Source: Flavobacterium sp. (GTDB lineage Bacteria; Bacteroidota; Bacteroidia; Flavobacteriales; Flavobacteriaceae). From it: a stretch of 54,485 nucleotides of DNA. Below are positions 42,481 to 50,247 of this stretch, piece by piece. The DNA lies in assembly GCF_028689845.1 (NCBI RefSeq), contig NZ_JAQVCH010000015.1:11369-65853 (forward strand), written 5' to 3'. The position numbers and the translations under genes are program-made. The notes under the pieces were generated by a model. That model was given only the letters and a program-made list of their open reading frames with translations, searched no databases and was not told where the DNA came from. Numbering within the stretch: the first letter of the stretch is position 1; each line of letters opens with the position of its first letter.

Positions 42481-42864
42481 ATGCAAAATCAACTTAATGC
42501 TGTTAAAGAATTTCATACTGCTTTTAAAATTGGTTACCAAACTGAGCCCGCAGTTCAATTAGGTGAAAACAAAATCCAGTTGCGATTTAATTTGATGAAA
42601 GAAGAAAACGAAGAATATCTTGAAGCTGCGATGAATAATGATTTAGTAGAAGTAGCCGATGCTTTAGGCGACATGCTTTATATTTTATGCGGAACCATTA
42701 TTGAACATGGATTACAACATAAAATTGAAGCAGTTTTTGAAGAAATTCAACGGAGTAACATGAGTAAACTTGGTGTGGATGGTAAACCAATTTATCGTGA
42801 AGACGGAAAAGTAATGAAAGGACCAAACTATTTTAAACCTGATTTTGAAAAAATATTAAAATAA
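42481..42864 (+). CDS. MazG/PRA-PH-like nucleotide pyrophosphohydrolase
   Basis: The 127-aa all-helical protein has the metal-binding signature of the MazG/HisE superfamily: KEENEEYLEA (EExxE) and EVADALGDMLYIL (ExxD), followed by VFEEIQRSNMSKLG and the KGPNYFKPDFEKIL tail typical of phage-type and Bacteroidota MazG-like proteins. It would hydrolyse NTP or dNTP to NMP plus PPi, probably as a house-cleaning enzyme. It is not HisE of histidine synthesis, since no his genes are near. Confidence 0.87.
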   Translation: MQNQLNAVKEFHTAFKIGYQTEPAVQLGENKIQLRFNLMKEENEEYLEAAMNNDLVEVADALGDMLYILCGTIIEHGLQHKIEAVFEEIQRSNMSKLGVDGKPIYREDGKVMKGPNYFKPDFEKILK

Positions 42865-42954
42865 GGTTTGGTATTGCTTTTATAACTATTATAACATCAA
42901 AAAATGTAATAAAGAAATAGTTCTAGTGAAAGTGTTCGCTTATTTTCATTCAAT

Positions 42955-43449
42955 TTATTTTATATCAAATAAGCGTTTAACCCTTTCTATATCAATTGAG
43001 TCAGTGATTGGGAAAAAGTAGGCTTGTTGCCATATTTGAGTTCGTATTGCTTGTGCATTATTTGCCTCAGTCCAAGGCGGATAAACTCGAAAGGCTCTTT
43101 TTCCTTCTTTATTCTTTGTTGAGATAATTCCTTTTTTAATCAGTAAGGATTTTGGAAAAACAAAAAAGCCTAAATCTGTTTCTGTACGAATAGTGACAAG
43201 ATAAAAATCAATTGGGTCTGTTTCTTCAAATGGCTCAATTGGATTATTTTCGCTTCTTTTCCAAAAAGTCACAAATTGTCCACTTTTTTTAGGTGTAATT
43301 TTAGCATTTCGGCTAATAATTTTCAGTCCGTTCAGTTCAAACCGACAAGCATCATAAACGGTGCTTTCGGATTCAAATTCAAAATTAGAAATGGAAAGAA
43401 AGCATTTATCTAGAACAGCTGTTTTGATTTGTTTTAGATTATTATTCAA
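42955..43449 (-). CDS. MepB family protein
   Basis: The 164-aa protein matches the MepB family (originally from the S. aureus mepRAB operon, function unknown): YDACRFELNGLKIISRNAKI, GQFVTFWKRSENNPIEPFEE, FYLVTIRTETDLGFFVFPKS and KEGKRAFRVYPPW. No signal peptide. It follows ilvE by 45 bp on the same strand and may be co-transcribed with it, although no functional link is obvious. MepR and MepA genes are absent. Confidence 0.88.
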   Translation of the reverse strand: MNNNLKQIKTAVLDKCFLSISNFEFESESTVYDACRFELNGLKIISRNAKITPKKSGQFVTFWKRSENNPIEPFEETDPIDFYLVTIRTETDLGFFVFPKSLLIKKGIISTKNKEGKRAFRVYPPWTEANNAQAIRTQIWQQAYFFPITDSIDIERVKRLFDIK

Positions 43450-43494
43450 TTTAATGAGCTATTTTGATTTTTGAATTCCAGATTTTTCGATTTA

Positions 43495-44562
43495 TTAAAC
43501 TTTTACAGTCCAACCAAATGTGTCTTCTGCCAATTTATGTTGAATAGCAGTGAGTGTTGATTTTAATTGTAAAGCAATGGAGTTCTCAATTTTTGGAAGC
43601 TCATAATAGATTTCTTGGTATGAAAACCCAACAATTGGATTGACAACTGCGGCAGTTCCTGCCCCAAAAATTTCCTTAAGGGTTCCGTCTTTGGCTGCAT
43701 CAATTAATTCTTGCACCGTTATCGGTCTTATTTCTACGTTTATTCCATCGCGTTTTGCAATATCAATTAAACTTTTGCGAGTAATTCCGTCTAAAATACG
43801 CTCACTGACTGGTGCAGTATATAAAGTGTCATTTATTCTAAAAAACACATTCATGGTTCCTGCTTCTTCTAGTTTGGTATGCGTAGCATCATCGGTCCAT
43901 ATAATTTGTTGAAAACCTTTTTCATTAGCTAATTTTGTGGGGTAAAATTGGGCAGAATAATTTCCAGCCGCTTTAGCAGCACCAATTCCGCCATTCGCAG
44001 CTCGACTATAATGTTCAGCAATAATTACTTTTACTTCGCCAGAATAATAAGCACTAGCAGGTGACAAAATGATCATAAAGCGATATTGAGAAGAAGGTTG
44101 TGCAATTACTCCCGTTCCAATCGCAATCATAAAAGGTCTGATATATAAGGAATTACCAACTCCTTTTTTTACCCATTCTCTTTCTATATTTAATAAAGCT
44201 TTGAGTCCGTCAATAAACACTTCTTCGGTCACTTCTGGCATTGCTAATCGAGAAGCAGAATGATTAAAACGGTGAAAGTTTTCATCAGGACGAAATAACC
44301 AAACCGATTCTAGCTCATCTTTATAAGCTTTCATCCCTTCAAAAATAGCTTGACCATAATGAAATACTTTGGCAGATGGATCTATCAAAAAAGGTTCATA
44401 CGGTTTTATAACCGGCTTTTGCCATTGGCCATCTTTAAAATCACAGACAAACATGTGGTCGGTAAAAACAGTTCCAAAAGTTAGATTTTCAAAGTCAATT
44501 GTTTCAATTTTGGAAGTAGGAGCGTGGACTATATCGATTTCGTTTGTGAATTTTGTACTCAT
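43495..44562 (-). CDS. ilvE: Branched-chain-amino-acid aminotransferase
   Basis: IlvE transfers the amino group between glutamate and Leu, Ile or Val. The 355-aa length and N-terminal extension mark the eukaryotic/BCAT-II-like subgroup. PLP-fold-type IV signatures are seen: FHYGQAIFEGMKAYK, LYIRPFMIAIGTG, AAGNYSAQFYPTKLA (PLP lysine is in this stretch, AAKAAGNY) and ERILDGITRKSLIDIA, EIFGAGTAAVVNPI. No attenuator or T-box is apparent in the 293-bp upstream region. Confidence 0.95.
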   Translation of the reverse strand: MSTKFTNEIDIVHAPTSKIETIDFENLTFGTVFTDHMFVCDFKDGQWQKPVIKPYEPFLIDPSAKVFHYGQAIFEGMKAYKDELESVWLFRPDENFHRFNHSASRLAMPEVTEEVFIDGLKALLNIEREWVKKGVGNSLYIRPFMIAIGTGVIAQPSSQYRFMIILSPASAYYSGEVKVIIAEHYSRAANGGIGAAKAAGNYSAQFYPTKLANEKGFQQIIWTDDATHTKLEEAGTMNVFFRINDTLYTAPVSERILDGITRKSLIDIAKRDGINVEIRPITVQELIDAAKDGTLKEIFGAGTAAVVNPIVGFSYQEIYYELPKIENSIALQLKSTLTAIQHKLAEDTFGWTVKV

Positions 44563-44768
44563 GTAATTTGATTTTAAAAAGGCAATTTTTATCGTAAATA
44601 ATTGATAATAAGTGTTTTAAAGTGCTTTGTTGCAATTATATAAACACCGTCTTGATTATTTTGCTAAAATATAAAAAATAGTGGAGCTTTTTAAGCCTTT
44701 CTCAAATTAAGATAAAATGTTTTTTGTCAGTATATAAATCAAAAAGGAGAAGAATATTTATTTTTTTT

Positions 44769-44816
44769 GATTAATTCGCATATTTTTCATAATTAATCTT
44801 CAAATACCAATTAATC
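44769..44816. repeat. AATTAATC repeats upstream of the DUF4920 gene
   Basis: GATTAATT (44769-44776) is the inverted form of AATTAATC at 44791-44798 and 44809-44816. The two direct copies are 18 bp apart, and the last ends 3 bases before the -7 box TATTTTTG (44820-44827). Candidate operator; AT-rich sequence makes chance occurrence likely enough to keep confidence low. Confidence 0.35.
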
Positions 44817-44819
44817 TAT

Positions 44820-44827
44820 TATTTTTG
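44820..44827 (+). promoter_or_regulatory. -7 box for the DUF4920 lipoprotein operon
   Basis: TATTTTTG lies 28 bases before ATG 44856. No TTG -33 box at standard spacing; the AATTAATC repeats occupy that place, so an activator-dependent promoter is possible. Confidence 0.4.
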
Positions 44828-44855
44828 TAAGCACATATTTAAAATTAATAAAATT

Positions 44856-45350
44856 ATGAATAAAATAGTAATTGCTTCTTTTGTTGTTTTTTCAATTTTT
44901 GCTTGTAAAAAGGTAGAAGTTGAGCCTGTTGTAGAAGTTATTCCAGAGAATTTTCAATCTTTTGGTGATTCTATTACTGCTGAGGGTGTGATTTCAAAAG
45001 AAGAGTTATTGGCTAAATTTGAAACCATGAAAGCAGGCGATACCATTGAGGTAAAATTTCGTTCAGAAATTAAAGATGTTTGTCAGAAAAAAGGCTGTTG
45101 GATGAATTTAGCTTTGAACGAAGATAAAAATACGTTTGTTCGTTTTAAAGATTATGGTTTTTTTATGCCCATGAATGCAGCTGGAAGCGATGCAATTGTT
45201 GGAGGTAAAGCTTATATTTCGGTAGAATCTGTCGACGAATTAAAACATTATGCTAAAGATGCGGGTAAATCGCAAGTGGCAATTGATTCTATCACAGAAC
45301 CAAAAATATCGTATTCCTTTTTATCGAACGGTGTTTTAATTAAGCAATAA
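44856..45350 (+). CDS. DUF4920-domain lipoprotein
   Basis: A lipobox (FSIFACKK, Cys about 17) anchors a 164-aa protein. The DUF4920 domain includes GVISKEELLAKFETMKAGDT, DVCQKKGCWMNLAL (a C-x4-C-W motif) and RFKDYGFFMPMNAAGSDAIVGG. The conserved Cys pair could be a disulfide or metal ligand; the function is unknown. Its stop overlaps the next start by one base (TAATG), so the heme-motif lipoprotein is co-translated. Confidence 0.88.
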   Translation: MNKIVIASFVVFSIFACKKVEVEPVVEVIPENFQSFGDSITAEGVISKEELLAKFETMKAGDTIEVKFRSEIKDVCQKKGCWMNLALNEDKNTFVRFKDYGFFMPMNAAGSDAIVGGKAYISVESVDELKHYAKDAGKSQVAIDSITEPKISYSFLSNGVLIKQ

Positions 45351-45802
45351 TGAGAAAAATAAGTCTACTAATTGGTTGTTTATTTCTTCTGCTAAGTTGT
45401 CAAAATAAGGAAGATAAAGCAACTTGCGATAAGCCAGAGACAGTGGAGACATCCGATAAAAAAACATTTGAGATGTATGAAATGTCAGACATGGCCTTAT
45501 TGATGGAGCAGATGTATGTGGATAATCAACGCTTAAAAGAACGTATTTTGAAAGGTGAATCAGTGGGTGAATTTCCATCGCATTTTGCTAAAATTCATAA
45601 TTCAATGATGACTGACCCGTCAGAAAATGATGAATTTTTTAAGAAACAAGCGAAGATTTTTTTAGAAGCTCAAAAATTAATTTATAATGATCCTGCCAAT
45701 GCAAAAGAACATTATAATAAAGCGGTACAAGCTTGTATTAGTTGTCATGAAGTGAAATGCAGCGGTCCGATTGTTCGAATAAAAAAATTGACGATTCAAT
45801 AA
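45350..45802 (+). CDS. Lipoprotein with a single cytochrome c motif (CxxCH)
   Basis: A lipobox (CLFLLLSCQNK) and a C-terminal CISCHEVKCSGP (about residues 127-138) frame a helical body with a fairly acidic middle. CxxCH is the covalent heme c attachment motif, so the protein may be a periplasm-facing monoheme cytochrome; the sixth ligand is not evident (several Met at 42-55 such as MYEMSDMALLMEQMY). No other cytochrome genes are close. Alternatively the Cys pair could bind another metal. Confidence 0.72.
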   Translation: MRKISLLIGCLFLLLSCQNKEDKATCDKPETVETSDKKTFEMYEMSDMALLMEQMYVDNQRLKERILKGESVGEFPSHFAKIHNSMMTDPSENDEFFKKQAKIFLEAQKLIYNDPANAKEHYNKAVQACISCHEVKCSGPIVRIKKLTIQ

Positions 45803-45813
45803 TATAATTTACA

Positions 45814-46476
45814 TTGAAAAGAGAAGTAATTCTGACTTCAGATGGTTCTACTTCTATTCATTTGCCTGAATGGGGTGAAAGTTATCATTCTAAACACGGA
45901 GCAATTCAAGAAGCCTATCACGTATTTATAAAAAATGGTTTGTTTCAACAAACACTACCAGCAGTTTCTATTTTAGAAATTGGTTTCGGTACCGGGCTGA
46001 ATGCTTTTATCACCTTGATTGAAAGTAAAAAAACAGCACAAACTATTACCTATGTTGGTGTTGAAGGATTTCCAATATCAGTGGAAGAAATCAGCCAAAT
46101 GAATTATGCTTCACAGTTAAATGCCACTGAATATCAAGCTTTTTTTAAAAAAATACACGATTCTCCTTGGGAAGAAAATCAGTTAATTGAGGCTCACTTC
46201 CAATTAACTAAACGCAATCAGTTGTTTGCAGATATAACGGATGAAAATCAATTTGATTTAATTTATTTCGATGCTTTTGGTTATCATGTTCAACCTGAAT
46301 TATGGTCGGTAGAAATTTTTCATAAAATGTATAAAGCCCTGAAAAAGAACGGAATATTAGTTACCTATGCTTGTCGTGGTTCCATAAAAAGAGCTATGTT
46401 AGAAGCTGGATTTCAAATAGAAAAACTTCAAGGACCACCTGGAAAAAGAGAAATGTTAAGAGGTTTTAAAATCTAA
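45814..46476 (+). CDS. mnmD: tRNA 5-methylaminomethyl-2-thiouridine methyltransferase MnmD-type
   Basis: The 220-aa protein has the SAM-binding motif ILEIGFGTGLNAFITL (about 50-65), VGVEGFPISVEEI and LIYFDAFGYHVQPELWS, with a GILVTYACRGSIKRAM strand. This matches MnmD, the stand-alone version of the MnmC methyltransferase domain that completes mnm5s2U34 in tRNA. The start is TTG 45814, 11 bp after the previous stop. It lacks the FAD-dependent MnmC2 half. Confidence 0.87.
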   Translation: MKREVILTSDGSTSIHLPEWGESYHSKHGAIQEAYHVFIKNGLFQQTLPAVSILEIGFGTGLNAFITLIESKKTAQTITYVGVEGFPISVEEISQMNYASQLNATEYQAFFKKIHDSPWEENQLIEAHFQLTKRNQLFADITDENQFDLIYFDAFGYHVQPELWSVEIFHKMYKALKKNGILVTYACRGSIKRAMLEAGFQIEKLQGPPGKREMLRGFKI

Positions 46477-46627
46477 GGTAAAACCTTACTAATCAGGTTG
46501 ATTTTAATCGAATCGTTAATCTTTACCTAATAATAATGTTAAATTAAACAGTTGTTAATGTTTTTTGTATAAATTTACATTAGTTCTTTATTACCCTTAT
46601 CCTACTAATAAATAAAAAACAAACCGT

Positions 46628-46825
46628 ATGACAAGACCAATGTTTGCTTATACTAAGAAAATCTTAGAAAGCGTTAGTTTTGATCCAAAACTTTTTTGTA
46701 AAGAGCTTGAAAAAGCGTTAAAACAATTGTTGCCTTATGAAGTTGAACAACTAAGAGATTGGTTGCTACGCTTTACAGAAGAGAAGCCCGAATTAAAAAG
46801 TTGTTTAATTTATGTGAATCAATAA
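46628..46825 (+). CDS. Conserved 65-aa protein of Flavobacteriaceae
   Basis: MTRPMFAYTKKILESVSFDP starts a small helical, cytoplasmic protein with KELEKALKQLLPYEVEQLRD and a C-terminal CLIYVNQ. Very similar small proteins are common in flavobacteria, which supports it as real, but no function is known to me. It has its own 150-bp upstream region and a strong terminator 5 bp downstream, so it is a monocistronic unit; the level of expression may be high. Confidence 0.78.
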   Translation: MTRPMFAYTKKILESVSFDPKLFCKELEKALKQLLPYEVEQLRDWLLRFTEEKPELKSCLIYVNQ

Positions 46826-46830
46826 AACTA

Positions 46831-46857
46831 AAAGGAGCTTAAACGGCTCCTTTTTTT
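46831..46857. terminator. Terminator between the 65-aa gene and oxyR
   Basis: AAAGGAGC / GCTCCTTT stem with loop TTAAACG and a T run; an A-rich 5' side makes it usable in both directions for the convergent oxyR (stop 46856). Confidence 0.87.
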
Positions 46858-47800
46858 ATTTTTTTGCAATCGGACTAATAATTTGAACGTCCTGAAAAGC
46901 AATTGCTCCTCGCACTACACCCGAAATTACACTTTGTAAAGCTTCTATTATATGAATTTTTAATTCGTTTTTAGGATAAATTAATCCAACTGCTCGTGCG
47001 GGTTTTGGGTCTTTAAAATGGCGTAATTTTATTTTATCTTTTTCTTTCAAATCTAATGTATGCAAATATGGAAGCAAGGTTGTTCCTAATCCTTCATCTG
47101 CCAATTTGATGAGCGTTTCAAAACTTCCACTCTCGATATGAAAATTAAATTTATCGGCAATTATTTTTTTGTTTTTACATAAATTTACAATTCCATCTCG
47201 AAAACAATGGCCATCTTGCAATAATAGAATTTCATCCATATTTAAATCGGAAATTTCAATTTCTTTTTTGTCAAAATTTTCGTGATTTTCTGGAATATAA
47301 GCTACAAATGGCTCATAATATAATACGACTTCTTTAATTTTTTCATCCTCTAGAGGAGTTGCGGCAATAGCTGCATCAAGATGACCGTTTTTTAATTTAA
47401 AAATTAGTTCAGTTGTAGTCAACTCTTCGATAATTAAATCAACTTTTGGGTATTTATTAATAAAATTCTTTAAGAACATGGGTAATAATGTCGGCATCAC
47501 CGTTGGAATAATTCCTAATCTAAACTCACCACCAATAAATCCACGTTGTTGATCTACAATATCTTGAATACGACCAGCTTCATTGACAACACTCTTAGAT
47601 TGAGTTACAATCTTCTGGCCAATTTCAGTCAATTCAATTGGTTTTTTTGACCGATCAAAAATTAAAATGCCAAGTTCTTCTTCTATTTTTTGAATTTGCA
47701 TACTCAATGTTGGTTGTGTAACAAAGCATTTTTCTGCCGCTAAGGTGAAGTTTTTATGTTCTGCTACGGCCAAAACATATTTTAATTGTGTAATTGTCAT
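46856..47800 (-). CDS. oxyR: Peroxide-responsive LysR-family regulator OxyR
   Basis: The 314-aa protein has the LysR helix-turn-helix (MTITQLKYVLAVAEHKNFTL, QPTLSMQIQKIEEELG) and an effector domain with two redox cysteines at residues 199 and 208 in DGHCFRDGIVNLC, the same numbers as in E. coli OxyR. Peroxide should form the C199-C208 disulfide and activate target genes. It is divergent from dps, a common OxyR target, across 106 bp. A palindrome at 47803-47836 overlaps its own promoter, consistent with autoregulation. Confidence 0.93.
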   Translation of the reverse strand: MTITQLKYVLAVAEHKNFTLAAEKCFVTQPTLSMQIQKIEEELGILIFDRSKKPIELTEIGQKIVTQSKSVVNEAGRIQDIVDQQRGFIGGEFRLGIIPTVMPTLLPMFLKNFINKYPKVDLIIEELTTTELIFKLKNGHLDAAIAATPLEDEKIKEVVLYYEPFVAYIPENHENFDKKEIEISDLNMDEILLLQDGHCFRDGIVNLCKNKKIIADKFNFHIESGSFETLIKLADEGLGTTLLPYLHTLDLKEKDKIKLRHFKDPKPARAVGLIYPKNELKIHIIEALQSVISGVVRGAIAFQDVQIISPIAKK

Positions 47801-47802
47801 CT

Positions 47803-47836
47803 GATAGTATTTTGCAATGCAAATATAAATACTATC
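47803..47836. promoter_or_regulatory. Nested palindrome between oxyR and dps, candidate OxyR operator
   Basis: GATAGTATTT (47803-47812) and AAATACTATC (47827-47836) form a perfect 10-bp inverted repeat; within it TTTGCA-A-TGCAAA (47811-47823) is a second palindrome. The minus-strand -7 box TATATTTG (47827-47820) of oxyR lies inside. ATAG/CTAT ends resemble OxyR half-sites, but the spacing (24 bp) differs from the classical 29-bp four-site layout. Confidence 0.55.
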
Positions 47837-47906
47837 AATTTTAATTATGCTATTTTGCTTTTATTTTTTCGTAAATTTATACTTTAATTAATTAAACAAT
47901 CAAAAC

Positions 47907-48386
47907 ATGAAAACAAACAGCATTGGATTAGACTTAAAAAAAGCGGCAATTATATCGGCTGAATTAAATATTTTACTCGCTAATTTTCAAGTGTATTATC
48001 AAAATTTACGTGGCTTGCACTGGAATATTAAAGGAAAAAGTTTTTTTGATTTACATTTAAAATTTGAAGAACTATATAATGACAGCCAGCTTAAGATTGA
48101 TTTAATAGCCGAACGAGTTCTAACTTTAGGCGATACACCATTGCATACTTTTGACGATTATATTAAAAATAACAGGTTGTTTGTGGGACGTGATATTTCT
48201 AAAGATGAAGAAGCAATTAACTTGATTACTAATTCATTAACGCAACTATTAAAAATTGAACGCGTGATTTTAAAACAAGCAGATGAAGCTCACGATGAAG
48301 GAACCAATTCTATGATGAGTGATTTTATCAAAGAACAAGAAAAAACAATGTGGATGTTGAAAGCATGGTTAGATGAAGGTATTTAA
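47907..48386 (+). CDS. dps: Dps-family DNA-binding/ferritin-like protein
   Basis: The 159-aa four-helix protein has the Dps ferroxidase signature LRGLHWNIKGKSFFDLHLKF (His38, His50, with Glu in FEELYNDS) and DEAHDEGTNSMMSDF. Dps oligomers of twelve store iron and protect DNA from hydroxyl radicals. Divergence from oxyR indicates induction by peroxide. A hairpin with T-rich flank is seen about 20 bp downstream. Confidence 0.93.
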   Translation: MKTNSIGLDLKKAAIISAELNILLANFQVYYQNLRGLHWNIKGKSFFDLHLKFEELYNDSQLKIDLIAERVLTLGDTPLHTFDDYIKNNRLFVGRDISKDEEAINLITNSLTQLLKIERVILKQADEAHDEGTNSMMSDFIKEQEKTMWMLKAWLDEGI

Positions 48387-48407
48387 TATTTTTAAATGAT
48401 TTTTTTT

Positions 48408-48452
48408 AAAGACATTTTTTAAGCTTTTTAAAAGTTGAAAAGTGTCTTTTTA
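48408..48452 (+). terminator. Terminator after dps
   Basis: AAAGACA (48408-48414) pairs with TGTCTTT (48443-48449), extended by T/A pairs through one G-U; T run follows. Weak loop but the position, 21 bp after the dps stop, supports it. Confidence 0.6.
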
Positions 48453-48576
48453 CTTTCTGTTTTTTACAGTTTAACAACCTTTTTACTAGTGATTTTAGAT
48501 TAATTGTGTTCCATTTATAAAAATAATGTTCCAAAACAGATATCTTTACAAGGGTTTAAAAAACATAAATACTAGA

Positions 48577-49401
48577 ATGAAAAATATATTTTTAGCACTA
48601 AGTGCACTCTTTTTAATTAGTTGTAATTCTGAAAAATCCAAAGAAAATAGCCTTTCCGTTTCTGAAAATGAAACCGAAATCAATTCAGATTCCATCGCAA
48701 GTTGTAGTCCAAGAATTACAGAACGAAATTCGGAGAATGGATTGATTCTTTTAACTGAAAATCAACAAAAAGAATTGTCTAAAAAATTAAAAAAACTAAC
48801 TCCTGGTTTACCGATAATTGGTGTTTTGATGTACGATAATGTTTTAACAACCGAACTAACTGCTCCCATTGATGTATTTACTAAATTAACCGAAGATGGA
48901 AAACAACTTTTTAATGTAATTACCATTGCAGAAAGTTACGACTTTATCGTAAGTGAAGAAGGACTGAAGATGTTTCCTGATTATACGTTAGCTAATTCTC
49001 CAAAACTAGATGTATTAATTGTGCCAAGTGCTTATGATATGTCATTACAAGTAAAAAACAAAAACTTAGTTGATTTTATAAAAAGTCAAAATACAAATAC
49101 AGAATATACGGTAAGTAACTGTGCGGGTGCCACTTTAATTGGAGAATCAGGTATTGCAAATGGTAAGAAAATCGTAACTTGGATTGGAGGCGGAGTAGCG
49201 TTAAAAAAGAAGTATCCAAACCTTCTTGTTCAAGATGACGGAAAAGTAAGTTATATGGAAGACGGAAAATTTCTATCCTCCAACGGAAACTTAGCTTCCT
49301 ATATTTCTTCTTTAGAATTAGTTGAAAAATTATCAACTAAAAAACACAGAAAATTTGTTGAATCCTATTTATATCTTGACCGACTTCAAGAATGGAAATA
49401 A
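48577..49401 (+). CDS. DJ-1/PfpI family lipoprotein
   Basis: I start at ATG 48577: MKNIFLALSALFLISCNSEK is a lipoprotein signal (Cys about 16); the longer frame adds a basic stretch without role. After a polar linker (to about 70) comes a GATase1/DJ-1-like domain with DNVLTTELTAPIDVF and the nucleophile elbow TVSNCAGATLIGESG (Cys about 190). The family includes proteases, amidases and chaperones; a membrane-anchored periplasmic member is less usual. Proximity to oxyR and dps hints at redox stress, but no shared operon. Confidence 0.85.
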   Translation: MKNIFLALSALFLISCNSEKSKENSLSVSENETEINSDSIASCSPRITERNSENGLILLTENQQKELSKKLKKLTPGLPIIGVLMYDNVLTTELTAPIDVFTKLTEDGKQLFNVITIAESYDFIVSEEGLKMFPDYTLANSPKLDVLIVPSAYDMSLQVKNKNLVDFIKSQNTNTEYTVSNCAGATLIGESGIANGKKIVTWIGGGVALKKKYPNLLVQDDGKVSYMEDGKFLSSNGNLASYISSLELVEKLSTKKHRKFVESYLYLDRLQEWK

Positions 49402-49485
49402 TAAATAGCTAGAACAACCCTAGTAGTTCAACTGTTTTAAGTTTTTACCTTTTAAAAAACCTAAAGAATTATCCGCTTTTTGTTT

Positions 49486-49493
49486 TATATTTG
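49486..49493 (+). promoter_or_regulatory. -7 box for carbonic anhydrase
   Basis: TATATTTG lies 30 bases before ATG 49524. A TTG -33 box at standard distance is not evident. Confidence 0.4.
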
Positions 49494-49523
49494 TTCATGC
49501 TATTTGAAAACTAAAAAATATAC

Positions 49524-50159
49524 ATGGACGATTTTTATCTGAAGATTCTAGAGAACAATAAACGTTGGGTGGAGTCAAAATTGGAGTTAGATCCAAATTT
49601 TTTTGAAGGACTATCAAAAGGGCAATCCCCACCTTTATTATGGATTGGTTGTTCCGACAGTAGAGTACCAGCCAACGAAATTATTGGTGCGGCACCAGGT
49701 GAAGTTTTTGTTCATCGAAACATTGCTAATATGGTTATTCATTCCGATATGAATATGTTAAGTGTTTTGGATTATGCCGTAAATGCATTAAAAATTAAAC
49801 ATATCATTGTGTGTGGTCATTATGGTTGCGGTGGAATTAAAGCGGCAATGGGAAATGAATCGATTGGAATTATTGATAATTGGATTAGACATATCAAAGA
49901 TATCTATCGGTTTAACCAAAAAGAATTGGATGATATTGTAGATGTTGAAGAACGTTTTAATCGCTTTGTTGAAGTGAATGTTAAAGAACAAGTTTATGAT
50001 TTAGCCAAGACTTCAATCGTTCAATCAGCTTGGAAAACCGGACAAGACTTAACTCTTCATGGATGGGTTTATGGATTAAATTCAGGTTATGTTACTGATT
50101 TAGACGTGAATGTTACCAATAACGATGACTTAGGAAAGATTTATAAAATAGATTTTTGA
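49524..50159 (+). CDS. can: Beta-class carbonic anhydrase
   Basis: The enzyme interconverts CO2 and bicarbonate. The 211-aa protein has the zinc ligands in WIGCSDSRVPANEI (Cys; Asp-Arg dyad in the same motif) and CGHYGCGGIKAAM (His and Cys). PGEVFVHRNIANMV is the conserved dimer-contact block. Cytoplasmic, since no signal peptide. Gene stands alone in orientation with its neighbours. Confidence 0.95.
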   Translation: MDDFYLKILENNKRWVESKLELDPNFFEGLSKGQSPPLLWIGCSDSRVPANEIIGAAPGEVFVHRNIANMVIHSDMNMLSVLDYAVNALKIKHIIVCGHYGCGGIKAAMGNESIGIIDNWIRHIKDIYRFNQKELDDIVDVEERFNRFVEVNVKEQVYDLAKTSIVQSAWKTGQDLTLHGWVYGLNSGYVTDLDVNVTNNDDLGKIYKIDF

Positions 50160-50232
50160 TAGAAAAATCAAAAGAATGCTTTTTTTTGTAAAAAAGTTTA
50201 AAAGTTATGAGGTCATTTTAATCCGACTTTTA

Positions 50233-50240
50233 TACTTTTG
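50233..50240 (+). promoter_or_regulatory. -7 box just before the DUF3943-like gene
   Basis: TACTTTTG lies 7 bases before ATG 50248, so the transcript would have almost no leader. Supports ATG 50248 rather than the earlier start at 50176. Confidence 0.45.
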
Positions 50241-50247
50241 CAAAATT

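Noticed and set aside
46477..46527. AGGTAAA / TTTACCT with nested AACCT / AGGTT as an mnmD riboswitch or terminator
   Set aside because: Stems are short with a large loop and no T run; too weak to support.
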